A stretch of 16,422 bases of DNA from Phytoactinopolyspora endophytica (GTDB lineage: Bacteria; Actinomycetota; Actinomycetes; Jiangellales; Jiangellaceae), in the NCBI RefSeq assembly GCF_004138495.1, contig NZ_ML142849.1, forward strand, positions 195,438-211,859. The letters run 5' to 3'. The notes beneath the pieces are model-generated. The model was given only the letters and a program-made list of their open reading frames with translations, was not told where the DNA came from and did no database searches. How positions within the stretch are numbered: position 1 is the stretch's first letter; every line of letters begins with the position of its first letter. Below, piece by piece: positions 7,503-15,568 of this stretch. The position numbers were made by a program, and so were the translations under genes.

Positions 7503-9185
7503 CTAGGTGAAATCTTCTTCCCAATACTCGTCGGCCCGGCGAGGATCGTCGGCGACACGGCCCAGCTCCGTCGTGCGCAACTCAACTCTGCGGATCTTGC
7601 CGGAGATCGTCTTCGGCAGCTCGCCGAACTCCAGCCGGCGGATCCGTTTGAACGGTGACAACCGTTCCCGGCAGAATCGCAGGATCGACTCGGCGGTCTC
7701 GGCTGTGGGCTTCTGACCTCCCGCCAGCACCACGTACGCCTTCGGGACCGCCAGCCGCACGGTGTCCGGAGACGGCACCACGGCCGCCTCGGCCACCGCC
7801 TCGTGTTCGATCAGCACACTCTCCAGCTCGAACGGGCTGATCCGGTAGTCCGACGCCTTGAACACGTCGTCGGCCCGTCCCACGTACGTCAGGTAGCCGT
7901 CGCCGTCACGGGAGGCCACGTCGCCCGTGCGGTAAAAGCCGTCGGAGCCCGCCTCACCCACGCCGGATTCGGCGTCTTGGTAGCCGGTCATCAATGCCAG
8001 CGGCCGCTCCGCCAGGTCCAAAGCGATCTCGCCCTCGTCGGCGGGATTGCCCTGCGGGTCGAGAAGGACGACCCGGTAGCCCGGCAACGGCCGTCCCATC
8101 GAACCCGGTTTGACCGAGATCCCCGGCGAGTTGCCGACCTGAGCCGTGGTCTCGGTCTGGCCGTAACCGTCTCGGATGGTCAGGCCCCACGCCCGGCGCA
8201 CCTGTTCGATCACCTCCGGGTTGAGCGGCTCCCCCGCACCGACCACCTCCCTCAGTGCTACCTGCCAGCTGCCGAGATCCTGCTGGATCAGCATCCGCCA
8301 CACCGTCGGAGGAGCACAGAAGGTCGTCACCTGGCACCGGACCAGCACATCCAGCAGCGCGGCGGCATCGAACCGGGCGAAGTTGAACACCAGGTTGGTC
8401 GCTTCGGCGTTCCACGGCGCGAAGAAGTTGCTCCAGGCGTGTTTGGCCCACCCTGGCGAACTGACGTTCAGGTGCACGTCGCCGGGCCGCAGCCCGATCC
8501 AGTACATCGTCGACAGGTGGCCCGCTGGATAACTCGCGTGAGTGTGTTCCACCAGCTTCGGCCGCGAAGTGGTCCCCGAGGTGAAGTAGAGGAACAGCGG
8601 GTCCGACGCCTTGGTCACGTCCGCCGGCTCGAACTCCGCCGGTCCGTCGTCGGCCTCTGCCAGCGGAATCCAGCCGTCGGCATTGCCACCGGCGACGAAC
8701 CGCCGATACGTGCCGCCCAGTGCCTCGAACTTCGCCGTCTGCGCGGGATCCGTGACCACGTGCCTGACATCGCCCCGGTTCAGCCGATCGGCCAGGTCGT
8801 CGCCCGCCAGCAGTGTCGTCGCCGGGATGATCACCGCGCCGAGCTTGATCGAGGCCAGCATCACATCCCACAGTTCAGGGACGTTCCCCAGCATCACCAA
8901 TACCCGGTCGCCGCGGCCCACCCCGTGGCCACGCAGGAATCCGGCGAGCCGATTCGAGCGCTGGACCATCTCGGCGTAGCTGCGCCTGACATCCACACCG
9001 GACTCGTCGACCACCCATAGCGCGGTGCGGTCCGGATGATCCGCCGCAACCCGGTCGAACCAGTCCAGCGCCCAGTTGAACTCGTCCAATACCGGCCATT
9101 GGAACTCTTCCACCGCCGCGTCGTGGTCGTCGCGGTGCTCGAAAAGAACGTCTCGAGCCGTCCGGAATGAATCGTGGGCATCCAT
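7503..9185 (-). CDS. AMP-forming acyl-CoA synthetase (medium-chain/ACS-like)
   Basis: Adenylate-forming ligase that activates a carboxylic acid with ATP and then loads it onto CoA; 560 residues, cytoplasmic. All core motifs are visible, numbered from the chosen start: the P-loop TSGTTSRPK (202-210), YGQTET (341-346) and YRTGD (418-422). The C-terminal domain has the catalytic lysine K530 in TISGKIRR. The SGTTSRPKLVEHTH variant and HLSTMYWIGLRPGD with WAKHAWSNFFAPW resemble medium-chain acyl-CoA synthetases of the ACSM type and acetyl-CoA synthetases, not long-chain FadD. The exact acid is not readable. The ATG at 9185 is preferred because AAGGGA lies 9 bases upstream; in-frame starts at 9203, 9227 and 9233 have poorer spacing. 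It is divergent from treY and convergent with the DUF402 gene. Its link to trehalose metabolism, if any, is unclear. Confidence 0.9.
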   Translation of the reverse strand: MDAHDSFRTARDVLFEHRDDHDAAVEEFQWPVLDEFNWALDWFDRVAADHPDRTALWVVDESGVDVRRSYAEMVQRSNRLAGFLRGHGVGRGDRVLVMLGNVPELWDVMLASIKLGAVIIPATTLLAGDDLADRLNRGDVRHVVTDPAQTAKFEALGGTYRRFVAGGNADGWIPLAEADDGPAEFEPADVTKASDPLFLYFTSGTTSRPKLVEHTHASYPAGHLSTMYWIGLRPGDVHLNVSSPGWAKHAWSNFFAPWNAEATNLVFNFARFDAAALLDVLVRCQVTTFCAPPTVWRMLIQQDLGSWQVALREVVGAGEPLNPEVIEQVRRAWGLTIRDGYGQTETTAQVGNSPGISVKPGSMGRPLPGYRVVLLDPQGNPADEGEIALDLAERPLALMTGYQDAESGVGEAGSDGFYRTGDVASRDGDGYLTYVGRADDVFKASDYRISPFELESVLIEHEAVAEAAVVPSPDTVRLAVPKAYVVLAGGQKPTAETAESILRFCRERLSPFKRIRRLEFGELPKTISGKIRRVELRTTELGRVADDPRRADEYWEEDFT

Positions 9186-9194
9186 TGGCCACCG

Positions 9195-9200
9195 TCCCTT
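9195..9200 (-). promoter_or_regulatory. Shine-Dalgarno AAGGGA of the acyl-CoA synthetase gene
   Basis: On the minus strand AAGGGA sits 9 bases before the ATG at 9185 and decides that start over the longer in-frame alternatives, the first of which (9203) would overlap this site. Confidence 0.55.
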
Positions 9201-9216
9201 CATGGGTCGAGGAGAT

Positions 9217-9243
9217 GTTCCCCTCATCCTCACCCCGGGGAAC
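9217..9243. promoter_or_regulatory. Inverted repeat, possible operator between acs and treY
   Basis: GTTCCCC (9217-9223) and its exact complement GGGGAAC (9237-9243) flank a 13-base spacer. The spacer plus right arm includes the palindrome CCCCGGGG at 9233-9240. It lies 31 bases before the acyl-CoA synthetase start in the 220-base divergent gap with treY, the expected place for a promoter or operator. As RNA in the minus-strand leader it could also form a 7-pair hairpin. The next ten bases (AACGCACGTT, 9241-9250) are a second small inverted repeat. No confident -35/-10 boxes were found in this gap. Confidence 0.4.
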
Positions 9244-9390
9244 GCACGTTGTCGCGGTCTACGGCTGGGAAGATCCGTTCCAGATGCCTAGATGAACCAC
9301 CGAGCGATGCACGGACGGCTGCCGCTCGGACCTCGCGCTCGTACGCTGTTCGGTGTGTCACCGTTGACGATGGCACGACCGATGTCCTCC

Positions 9391-9396
9391 GGAGGG
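9391..9396 (+). promoter_or_regulatory. Shine-Dalgarno GGAGGG of treY
   Basis: GGAGGG sits 9 bases before the ATG at 9406. This start also leaves only a few residues before the conserved STYRLQL of the family; the earlier in-frame ATGs at 9292, 9307, 9370 and 9382 have no comparable site. Confidence 0.65.
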
Positions 9397-9405
9397 CACC
9401 ATCGC

Positions 9406-11697
9406 ATGAGACCGCCGCCGTCCACCTACCGCCTACAGCTCAGCGCGGACTTCGCGTTGGGCGACGCCGCCGCGGTACTGGATCACCTTCGGGACCTGGG
9501 CGTGGGCGCTGTCTACTGCTCACCGCTGCTGCAGTCCGCGCACGGTTCCAACCACGGGTACGACGTCGTCGACGTCACCCGGGTCGACGACGCGCGCGGA
9601 GGCGAGACCGGCTGGACGGCGCTCGTCGCCGCTGCCAGACAACGGAACCTGGGCGTGGTCGTCGATATCGTGCCCAATCACCTCGGCGTCGCGGACGCGA
9701 CGCAGAACCCAGCCTGGTGGGACGTCCTCCGCCGAGGTCCGGACTCGGCATACGCGTCGTGGTTCGACATCGAATGGGCCCGCGGGCGCATCCTGCTGCC
9801 GGTGCTCGGCCCCGGCGCCGACCTCAAGGCAGACCTGACCGTCGAGAACGGCGAGCTCCGCTACGCCGACCTTCGCTTCCCCATCGCGCCGGGAACCGGG
9901 CCCGCATCCGGCGAGGGCGCATCCGACGTCCACGATCGCCAGCACTACGAACTGGTCGACGCGCGCCGGGCGGACACCGACCAGAACTACCGCCGGTTCT
10001 TCGCGGTGACGACGCTCGCCGGCGTGCGAGTCGAGGATCCCGACGTCGCGGCCGCCACCCACGCACGCATCATCCGATGGGTGGGCGACGATGCTGTCGC
10101 AGGCGTGCGCGTCGACCATCCCGACGGGCTGGCCGACCCTACCGGGTATCTGGCCTGGCTGCGCGACACGGCACCGGACGTGTGGCTGATCGTGGAGAAG
10201 ATCCTTGAGCCCGGCGAAGATCTCCCGTTGGAGTGGCCGGCGGACGGCACCACCGGCTACGACGCGCTGGCCGAGGTCAGCCCGCTCTTCGTCGACCCAG
10301 CCGCCGAGCCTCGGCTCGACCGGTTGTACCGCGAGCTGACCAGCGACCCCCGCGACTTCGCGGCCCACGTCGAGGCAGGTAAGCGGCACGTCGCCACGAC
10401 GATCCTGCGGGCGGAGTTCCGTCGGTTGGCCCGCCTCACGCCGGACGTCCATCAGGCGGTCGACGCGCTCACCGAACTCGCCATTGCGTTCGGTGTCTAC
10501 CGCTCCTATCTGCCGATCGGTGCGGGACATCTGGCGGCCGCGGTCACCACCGCCCGTCGTCGACGGCCCGACCTCGATGACGCGATCACCGCGCTGGCGC
10601 CACGCCTCGCCGATCCATCGGACGAGCTGTGCGCACGCTTCCAGCAGACGTCCGGCGCGATCATGGCCAAGGGAGTGGAGGACACGGCGTACTACCGGTA
10701 CAACCGGTTCGTGGCGCTCAATGAGGTGGGCGGCGATCCCGGTCGGTTCGGGCTCGGCCTCGACGCCTTCCACCAGGCGCAGGAACGCCGGCACGCCATC
10801 GCTCCGGACTCGATGACCACCCTGTCCACGCACGATACGAAACGCGGCGAGGACGTCCGTGCCCGGCTCGCGGTGCTGTCGGAGCTGCCCGAGGAGTGGG
10901 CGGCGCTCGTGCGGCTGCTGAACGGGCAGGCCCCGATGCCGAACGCCGCGTTCGGTTACCTGATGTGGCAGACCGTCGTCGGGGTCGGTTTCATCGACCG
11001 GGAACGGCTGCACGCCTACGCGGAGAAGGCGATGCGCGAGGCCGCCGACGGCACGAACTGGGCCGATCCCGACCCGTCGTTCGAACGCGTGGTTCACCAC
11101 GCCGTGGACGCGCTCTACGACCGGCCGGACCTCCGGGCCGCGGTCACGGGCCTGCTGGAGCGGATCCGGTCGCACGGATGGAGCAACGCGCTCAGCCAGA
11201 AGCTGGTACAGCTCACCATGCCCGGCGTCCCGGACGTTTACCAGGGCACGGAAGGCTGGGAAGACTCACTCGTCGATCCGGACAACCGCCGGCCGGTGGA
11301 CTTCGCGCAGCGGCATCGGCTTCTCGAGGTCGAGAGGCCGCCCGTCGACGTCACGGGTGCGGCCAAGGCGTGGGTCGTCTCCCGCGCCCTGCGGCTCCGC
11401 CGTGACCGGCCCGAGCTCTTCGGCCGCTACCGTCGGGTGCCGGTGGCGGGATCCGCCGCGGATCACGCCATCGCGTTCGACCGGGGCGGAGCGATCACCG
11501 TCGCGACCCGTCTCCCGGTCACACTGCACCGCCGGGGCGGCTGGGGCGATACGGCCGTCGAGTTGCCCCACGGCTTGGTGGACACGTTGACCGGGCGGCC
11601 CACGGGTGGCCGGACGTCACTCGGAGAGCTCCTGGACATCTATCCGGTCGCGCTGCTCGCGCCCGGTGCCGAAACCCCCGGACGGCGATCACCATGA
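9406..11697 (+). CDS. treY: Maltooligosyl trehalose synthase (GH13_26)
   Basis: Intramolecular transglucosylase that turns the reducing-end alpha-1,4 bond of a maltooligosaccharide into an alpha,alpha-1,1 bond, giving maltooligosyl trehalose. It is 763 residues, within the family range, and cytoplasmic. The protein begins with the hallmark PSTYRLQLSADFALGDA and has GSNHGYDVVD (about 47-56). GH13 motifs are present: VVDIVPNHLGV, GVRVDHPDG with nucleophile D237, LIVEKIL with acid/base E264, and STHDTKRGEDVRARL with D477. The GTTGYDAL segment after E264 and MPGVPDVYQGTE near the C-terminus are also specific to TreY. The stop overlaps the treZ ATG (ATGA), so the two are co-translated. The debranching enzyme TreX, often first in such operons, is not upstream; the divergent acyl-CoA synthetase gene is there instead. 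Confidence 0.95.
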   Translation: MRPPPSTYRLQLSADFALGDAAAVLDHLRDLGVGAVYCSPLLQSAHGSNHGYDVVDVTRVDDARGGETGWTALVAAARQRNLGVVVDIVPNHLGVADATQNPAWWDVLRRGPDSAYASWFDIEWARGRILLPVLGPGADLKADLTVENGELRYADLRFPIAPGTGPASGEGASDVHDRQHYELVDARRADTDQNYRRFFAVTTLAGVRVEDPDVAAATHARIIRWVGDDAVAGVRVDHPDGLADPTGYLAWLRDTAPDVWLIVEKILEPGEDLPLEWPADGTTGYDALAEVSPLFVDPAAEPRLDRLYRELTSDPRDFAAHVEAGKRHVATTILRAEFRRLARLTPDVHQAVDALTELAIAFGVYRSYLPIGAGHLAAAVTTARRRRPDLDDAITALAPRLADPSDELCARFQQTSGAIMAKGVEDTAYYRYNRFVALNEVGGDPGRFGLGLDAFHQAQERRHAIAPDSMTTLSTHDTKRGEDVRARLAVLSELPEEWAALVRLLNGQAPMPNAAFGYLMWQTVVGVGFIDRERLHAYAEKAMREAADGTNWADPDPSFERVVHHAVDALYDRPDLRAAVTGLLERIRSHGWSNALSQKLVQLTMPGVPDVYQGTEGWEDSLVDPDNRRPVDFAQRHRLLEVERPPVDVTGAAKAWVVSRALRLRRDRPELFGRYRRVPVAGSAADHAIAFDRGGAITVATRLPVTLHRRGGWGDTAVELPHGLVDTLTGRPTGGRTSLGELLDIYPVALLAPGAETPGRRSP

Positions 11698-13427
11698 CCG
11701 AGTTCCACCTGTGGGCTCCGCGCGCGGAGCGAGTGCGGCTGCGTGTCGACGATGACAACGTGCCGATGACGCGCGGCGACGACGGGTGGTGGTCGGCCGA
11801 CGCCGTCGCCACGGGAGGAACCGACTACGGCTACCTGCTCGACGATTCCGAAGACCTGGTGCCCGACCCCCGCTCCAGGTGGCAGCCCTACGGCATCCTT
11901 GGCGCCAGCCGGATCTACGACCATGGCCGCTTCTCCTGGACCGACCACGACTGGACCGGCCGCGATCTGACCGCCGCGGTGCTTTATGAGCTGCACATCG
12001 GCACGTTCAGCCCAGGCGGGACGTTCGACGGCGCGGTCGTGTTCCTCGACCATCTGGTCCAGCTGGGCGTCACCCACATCGAGGTGCTGCCGGTCAACGC
12101 CGTCAACGGAGTGTGGAACTGGGGCTACGACAGCGTCGGCTGGTACGCGGTGCATGAACCTCTCGGCGGGCCGGACGCGTTCAAACGGTTTGTCGACGCC
12201 TGCCACGCCCGGGGCCTCGCCGTGGTGCTCGACGTCGTCTACAACCACGTCGGCCCGGGTGCGGAGTTCCTGTCCGAGTTCGCCCCGTACCTGACCACCG
12301 GCCGAAGCACGTGGGGTGAGCTGATCAACCTCGCCGAGCGACCCGTGCGTCGCTTCATCATCGACAACGCCCTGATGTGGTTGCGCGATTACCACGTCGA
12401 CGGTCTGCGCCTCGACGCGGTGCACGCGTTGGTCGATCCGCAGCGACCGCACGTGCTGGCGGAGCTGTCGGCGGAGGTCGAGCAACTGTCGGCCGAGGTC
12501 GGTCGGCCGCTTCCGCTGATTGCCGAGTCCGACCTCAACGACCCGGTCATGATCGAACCCCGTGCGGCCGGCGGCTACGGCATGGATGCGCAATGGGACG
12601 ACGACGTCCACCACGCCCTGCACGCCCTGCTCACCGGCGAGCGCCAGGGCTACTACTGCGACTTCGGGTCGCTGGCTGTCTTCGCCAAGGTTTGCCACGC
12701 GGCCTTCCTACACGACGGCACGTATTCCACGTTCCGGGGCAGAGTCCATGGGCGCCCCATCGATGCTGAGCGCATCCCCGGCTTCCGGTTCGTCGCGTGC
12801 CTGCAGAACCACGACCAGGTGGGCAACCGCGCCGCCGGTGAACGGCTGCCCGAGCTGGCCTCCCCCGGCAAGATCCGGGTCGGTGCCGTGCTTCTGCTCA
12901 GCCTGCCCTTCACGCCGATGCTCTGGATGGGCGAGGAATGGGCGGCGTCTACCCGGTGGCCGTTCTTCACCTCACATCCCCAGCCGGAGCTGGCCGCGGC
13001 CACCGGGCCGGGCCGGATCGAGGAATTCGCCGAGCACGGCTGGGATGTGGAGGCGATGCCGGACCCGCAGGACCCAGCCACGTTCGCCGGCGCCAAGCTG
13101 GACTGGGGCGAACTCCACCAGGCCGGCCACGCCGACGTGCTCGAGCTGTACCGGCGACTGATCACGCTGCGCGCCGCCGAGCCAGAGCTGCGCGACAGCG
13201 ATCTCACCGCGCTGGCCGTCGATTACGACGATGACCGCTCCTGGCTGGTATTGCACCGCGGCTCGCTGCAGATCGTGGCGAACCTGGCCGATCACTCACA
13301 GCGAGTCCCCCTGCTCGATCCATCCGACGCCGCGGAGATCCTCCTCGCGACCGGCGATGCGACCGTCGTGAGTGGCGGTCGCCTCGAGCTTGCCCCGGAA
13401 TCCGCCGTCATCGTGCGGGTCTCCTGA
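11694..13427 (+). CDS. treZ: Maltooligosyltrehalose trehalohydrolase (GH13_10)
   Basis: Hydrolyses the alpha-1,4 bond next to the trehalose unit of maltooligosyl trehalose, releasing free trehalose and completing the TreYZ route. It is 577 residues, a usual length. An N-terminal beta-sandwich (about 1-90, TEFHLWAPRAERVRLRV) precedes the barrel, which opens with VLYELHIGTFSPGGTFDGA. The catalytic set is visible: GLRLDAVHAL with nucleophile D241, IAESDLNDP with acid/base E278, and QNHDQVGNRA with D374. MLWMGEEWAASTRWPFFTSH is the typical TreZ segment that follows. A small C-terminal beta domain ends the protein (about 480-577). The ATG lies in the 4-base overlap with treY, so both come from one message. 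A 168-base gap separates it from the next gene. Confidence 0.95.
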   Translation: MTEFHLWAPRAERVRLRVDDDNVPMTRGDDGWWSADAVATGGTDYGYLLDDSEDLVPDPRSRWQPYGILGASRIYDHGRFSWTDHDWTGRDLTAAVLYELHIGTFSPGGTFDGAVVFLDHLVQLGVTHIEVLPVNAVNGVWNWGYDSVGWYAVHEPLGGPDAFKRFVDACHARGLAVVLDVVYNHVGPGAEFLSEFAPYLTTGRSTWGELINLAERPVRRFIIDNALMWLRDYHVDGLRLDAVHALVDPQRPHVLAELSAEVEQLSAEVGRPLPLIAESDLNDPVMIEPRAAGGYGMDAQWDDDVHHALHALLTGERQGYYCDFGSLAVFAKVCHAAFLHDGTYSTFRGRVHGRPIDAERIPGFRFVACLQNHDQVGNRAAGERLPELASPGKIRVGAVLLLSLPFTPMLWMGEEWAASTRWPFFTSHPQPELAAATGPGRIEEFAEHGWDVEAMPDPQDPATFAGAKLDWGELHQAGHADVLELYRRLITLRAAEPELRDSDLTALAVDYDDDRSWLVLHRGSLQIVANLADHSQRVPLLDPSDAAEILLATGDATVVSGGRLELAPESAVIVRVS

Positions 13428-13522
13428 CGCCGCCATGTCGTGGCCGATCTCCACCCTTCGAAGATTCCCTCGGGCAAGGCGATTGCGCCCGTTCGCATAC
13501 GGGTAGGCAAGACGCCGGAGAA

Positions 13523-13544
13523 GCCGGCGGCACGTTCTGCCGGC
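13523..13544. repeat. GC-rich hairpin downstream of treZ
   Basis: Two copies of the palindrome GCCGGC (13523-13528 and 13539-13544) can pair into a short stem, extended by a G-T and a G-C pair, in the 168 bases between treZ and the C69-like gene. There is no T-run after it, so it is not a standard intrinsic terminator. The rest of this gap shows no clear promoter and no coding signal; the in-frame extension from GTG 13440 has no ribosome site. Confidence 0.3.
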
Positions 13545-13579
13545 CCGACCTCCGAACGTGGCACCGACGTCGCTGGACT

Positions 13580-13585
13580 GGAGGG
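13580..13585 (+). promoter_or_regulatory. Shine-Dalgarno GGAGGG of the C69-like gene
   Basis: GGAGGG lies 10 bases before the ATG at 13596. It selects this start over the upstream GTG at 13440 and places the export signal at the protein's N-terminus. Confidence 0.6.
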
Positions 13586-13595
13586 TGACATCGTC

Positions 13596-15485
13596 ATGGC
13601 TAAGACCTCGACCACGGATCATTCCGCGACCAAGACCCGCTCGGTACTCGCCGCATGCGGGGCGAGCCTGTTGGCGCTTCCCCTGGCTGCCGCCGCCGTC
13701 GACAGCGGTGCGAAGGACGCGGCCGCTGCCGTCGCGCCGGCCGGCCAGAGCGAGACGGCGTCGTCGGCGCCGACCAAGAGCATCGGGTTCTACGTGGGCA
13801 AGAACCTCACCGAAGACGGCTCCGCGCTGCTGGGCGGATTCGGACACGAGCCGTCAAGTCACTGGCTGGAGATCGTGCCGCGCCGCGAGTTTCCCGATGG
13901 AGCGACGACGACGGTCGGCATCACCGATGAGGCCCGCATGCCCGGCGAGCTCATCGAGGTCCCGCAGGCTCAGGAGACCAACAAGTACATCACCTCGAAC
14001 TACTCCGAGTTCGCCGGTTTCCCGGCGCCGCTGACGAACGGCGGGCTGAACGAGCACGGCGTCGCCGCACGCGACATCTGGTCCCCCAGCAGCGAACGGC
14101 TGCTGGAGTTCACCGACGACGTACAGCGCGGGCCGAACTACAGCGACCTCTCCCGCATCGCGATGGAACGCGCGAGCACCGCGCGTGAGGCGGTCGAGAT
14201 CGTCGGGTCGCTGATCGACGAGTACGGCTACTCCAGCTACGGCGGCAACTCGCACCTGTTCGCCGACCAGGACGAGGGCTGGGTCCTCGTCAACTACGGC
14301 GGTAACCAGGGCTTGTGGGCGGCGGAGCGACTCGGCCCGGACGAGACCCGTGTCTCCTTCCCCGGCTATCTCAACCCGTTCCCGCTGGACTTCGAGGACC
14401 GTCCGGACGAGTTCCAGGCGTCGGGCAACTTCATCGACTTCGCCGTCGAGCAGGGCTGGTTCGATCCGGAAGAGAACGACGAGTTCGACCCGCAGGAGGT
14501 GTACGCCGGCTGGCAGCCGAACGATCGCGTGGTCACCGACACCCACCCGTGGGGCAACAACGTTCAAGGCGAGCTCGAGGAGGAGCTGGCCAAGGAACTC
14601 GCACCCGTGTCGCTGGAGGACATGATGGCCTACGTCCGTGACCCACGATGGTCGCACGACCGGTCCGGATACGGCCACGTGGCGCAGCTCTCCGACGTCG
14701 AGCATCCCGAACTGAACGCGCTGTGGACGGCGGTGACCGGCGCGATCACCACGCCGTACGTGCCCGTCTACATCGGAGCCGAGGACGTGCCGCCGGAGTT
14801 CAAGCAACACCGGTACATGACCAAGGGCGCGGCTGCGGAGTGGCTGGCAGCCGACTACGCGCCGCTGGAAGCGACGCGCTATGCCACCCGGACGTTCAAA
14901 CGAGTCATGTACCACACGTGTGAGAATCCGCAGGCCTACCTGCGGCCGGTCACCGGCGAGATCGAGGAGTTCGAAGCGGACCTCCTGCATGAGCAGAAAC
15001 GGATCGAGCGACGCGCGCAGGCGCGGCTGCGGTCGGGGCGGACGGACGCGGCCGCTGAGCTGCTCACCGACTACGTCCAGGAGCGGCTGCTCGACTCGCT
15101 CGAGCTCGGTGAGGACCTGGCGAACGCGGTCGAGGAGCGCACCAGCGACGAGTCAGGGATCCGGCTGCCGAGCGGGCGCGAGCTGCCGGGCGAGACATAC
15201 CGTCCCGAAAGCCAGAGCATGAACCGCGGCGGCGGGCTGGAAGGCGACGGTAACAACATCGTGCACTGCTACCGCGAGGAGCTCGACGAGTATCCGCGCG
15301 AGCATGGCGCCTACGCCGACCAGGCAGGTGACCTGCTCGGCCGGCCAGGCAAACCGGGCGCCACGCTCGACGACGTCGATCCTGACGCGCTGCAGGACGC
15401 GATGCGGGAAGCCCGGGACGAGCACGATCCGGAGGAAGACTGGGACGCCTTCGTCGCCGCCGTGCTGGAAGAGATCGGCGATTGA
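13596..15485 (+). CDS. Exported C69-dipeptidase-like (Ntn-hydrolase) protein
   Basis: Homologue of peptidase family C69 (dipeptidase A/PepD), Ntn hydrolases whose chain is trimmed to expose a catalytic N-terminal residue. It is 629 residues, longer than the usual 470-560. A basic start (ATKTR) and hydrophobic stretch (about 16-35, ending LPLAAAAVDSGA) look like a Sec signal peptide, followed by an Ala/Ser linker to about 61. The family core starts at SIGFYVGKNLTEDGSALLGG. Later hallmarks are NGGLNEHGVAARD (148-160), MERASTAREAVEIVGSLIDEYG (190-211), and HLFADQDEGWVLVNYGG followed by LWAAERLGPDE. At the position of the usual nucleophile Cys (pattern CxxxxVGK) it has Ser62. The C-terminus adds a charged, probably helical part (about 454-515) and a very acidic tail. 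The role, likely cell-surface peptide or amide hydrolysis, is inferred. Confidence 0.78.
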   Translation: MAKTSTTDHSATKTRSVLAACGASLLALPLAAAAVDSGAKDAAAAVAPAGQSETASSAPTKSIGFYVGKNLTEDGSALLGGFGHEPSSHWLEIVPRREFPDGATTTVGITDEARMPGELIEVPQAQETNKYITSNYSEFAGFPAPLTNGGLNEHGVAARDIWSPSSERLLEFTDDVQRGPNYSDLSRIAMERASTAREAVEIVGSLIDEYGYSSYGGNSHLFADQDEGWVLVNYGGNQGLWAAERLGPDETRVSFPGYLNPFPLDFEDRPDEFQASGNFIDFAVEQGWFDPEENDEFDPQEVYAGWQPNDRVVTDTHPWGNNVQGELEEELAKELAPVSLEDMMAYVRDPRWSHDRSGYGHVAQLSDVEHPELNALWTAVTGAITTPYVPVYIGAEDVPPEFKQHRYMTKGAAAEWLAADYAPLEATRYATRTFKRVMYHTCENPQAYLRPVTGEIEEFEADLLHEQKRIERRAQARLRSGRTDAAAELLTDYVQERLLDSLELGEDLANAVEERTSDESGIRLPSGRELPGETYRPESQSMNRGGGLEGDGNNIVHCYREELDEYPREHGAYADQAGDLLGRPGKPGATLDDVDPDALQDAMREARDEHDPEEDWDAFVAAVLEEIGD

Positions 15486-15556
15486 GACCACGTCGGCCCG
15501 GCCGATGAGTATCGCGTAGTTCGACGGTCTACACAGTCGTTGGGCCAACCTACGCG

Positions 15557-15563
15557 AAGGAGG
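15557..15563 (+). promoter_or_regulatory. Strong Shine-Dalgarno AAGGAGG of the GyrI-like gene
   Basis: A full AAGGAGG sits 5 bases before the ATG at 15569, the best ribosome site in the window, and fixes the start. The rest of the 83-base gap after the C69-like stop shows no clear promoter, so co-transcription with that gene is possible. Confidence 0.7.
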
Positions 15564-15568
15564 CCATC

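Noticed and set aside
9292..9405. Longer treY start at ATG 9292
   Set aside because: The extra 38 residues precede the family's usual N-terminus and have no ribosome site, while GGAGGG supports ATG 9406.
9520..11175. 551-codon minus-strand ORF opposite treY
   Set aside because: Shadow of treY produced by GC-rich third positions; its Arg/Gly/Val-rich translation has no recognisable domain, while the + frame has all TreY motifs.
11640..12698. 352-codon minus-strand ORF opposite the start of treZ
   Set aside because: Antisense shadow across the treY/treZ junction with no motif of its own.
13523..13544. Intrinsic terminator after treZ
   Set aside because: The hairpin has no T-run following it and lies about 95 bases after the stop; kept only as an inverted repeat.
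13440..13595. 52-codon N-terminal extension of the C69-like protein from GTG 13440
   Set aside because: It would bury the signal peptide, and the GGAGGG site is placed for ATG 13596.
13611..13661. Possible lipobox (LAAC) in the C69-like signal region
   Set aside because: Only about five hydrophobic residues precede the Cys and the hydrophobic stretch continues after it, so a Sec signal with later cleavage fits better.
13854..14990. 378-codon minus-strand ORF opposite the C69-like gene
   Set aside because: Antisense shadow; valine/arginine-rich translation with no domain, no ribosome site.
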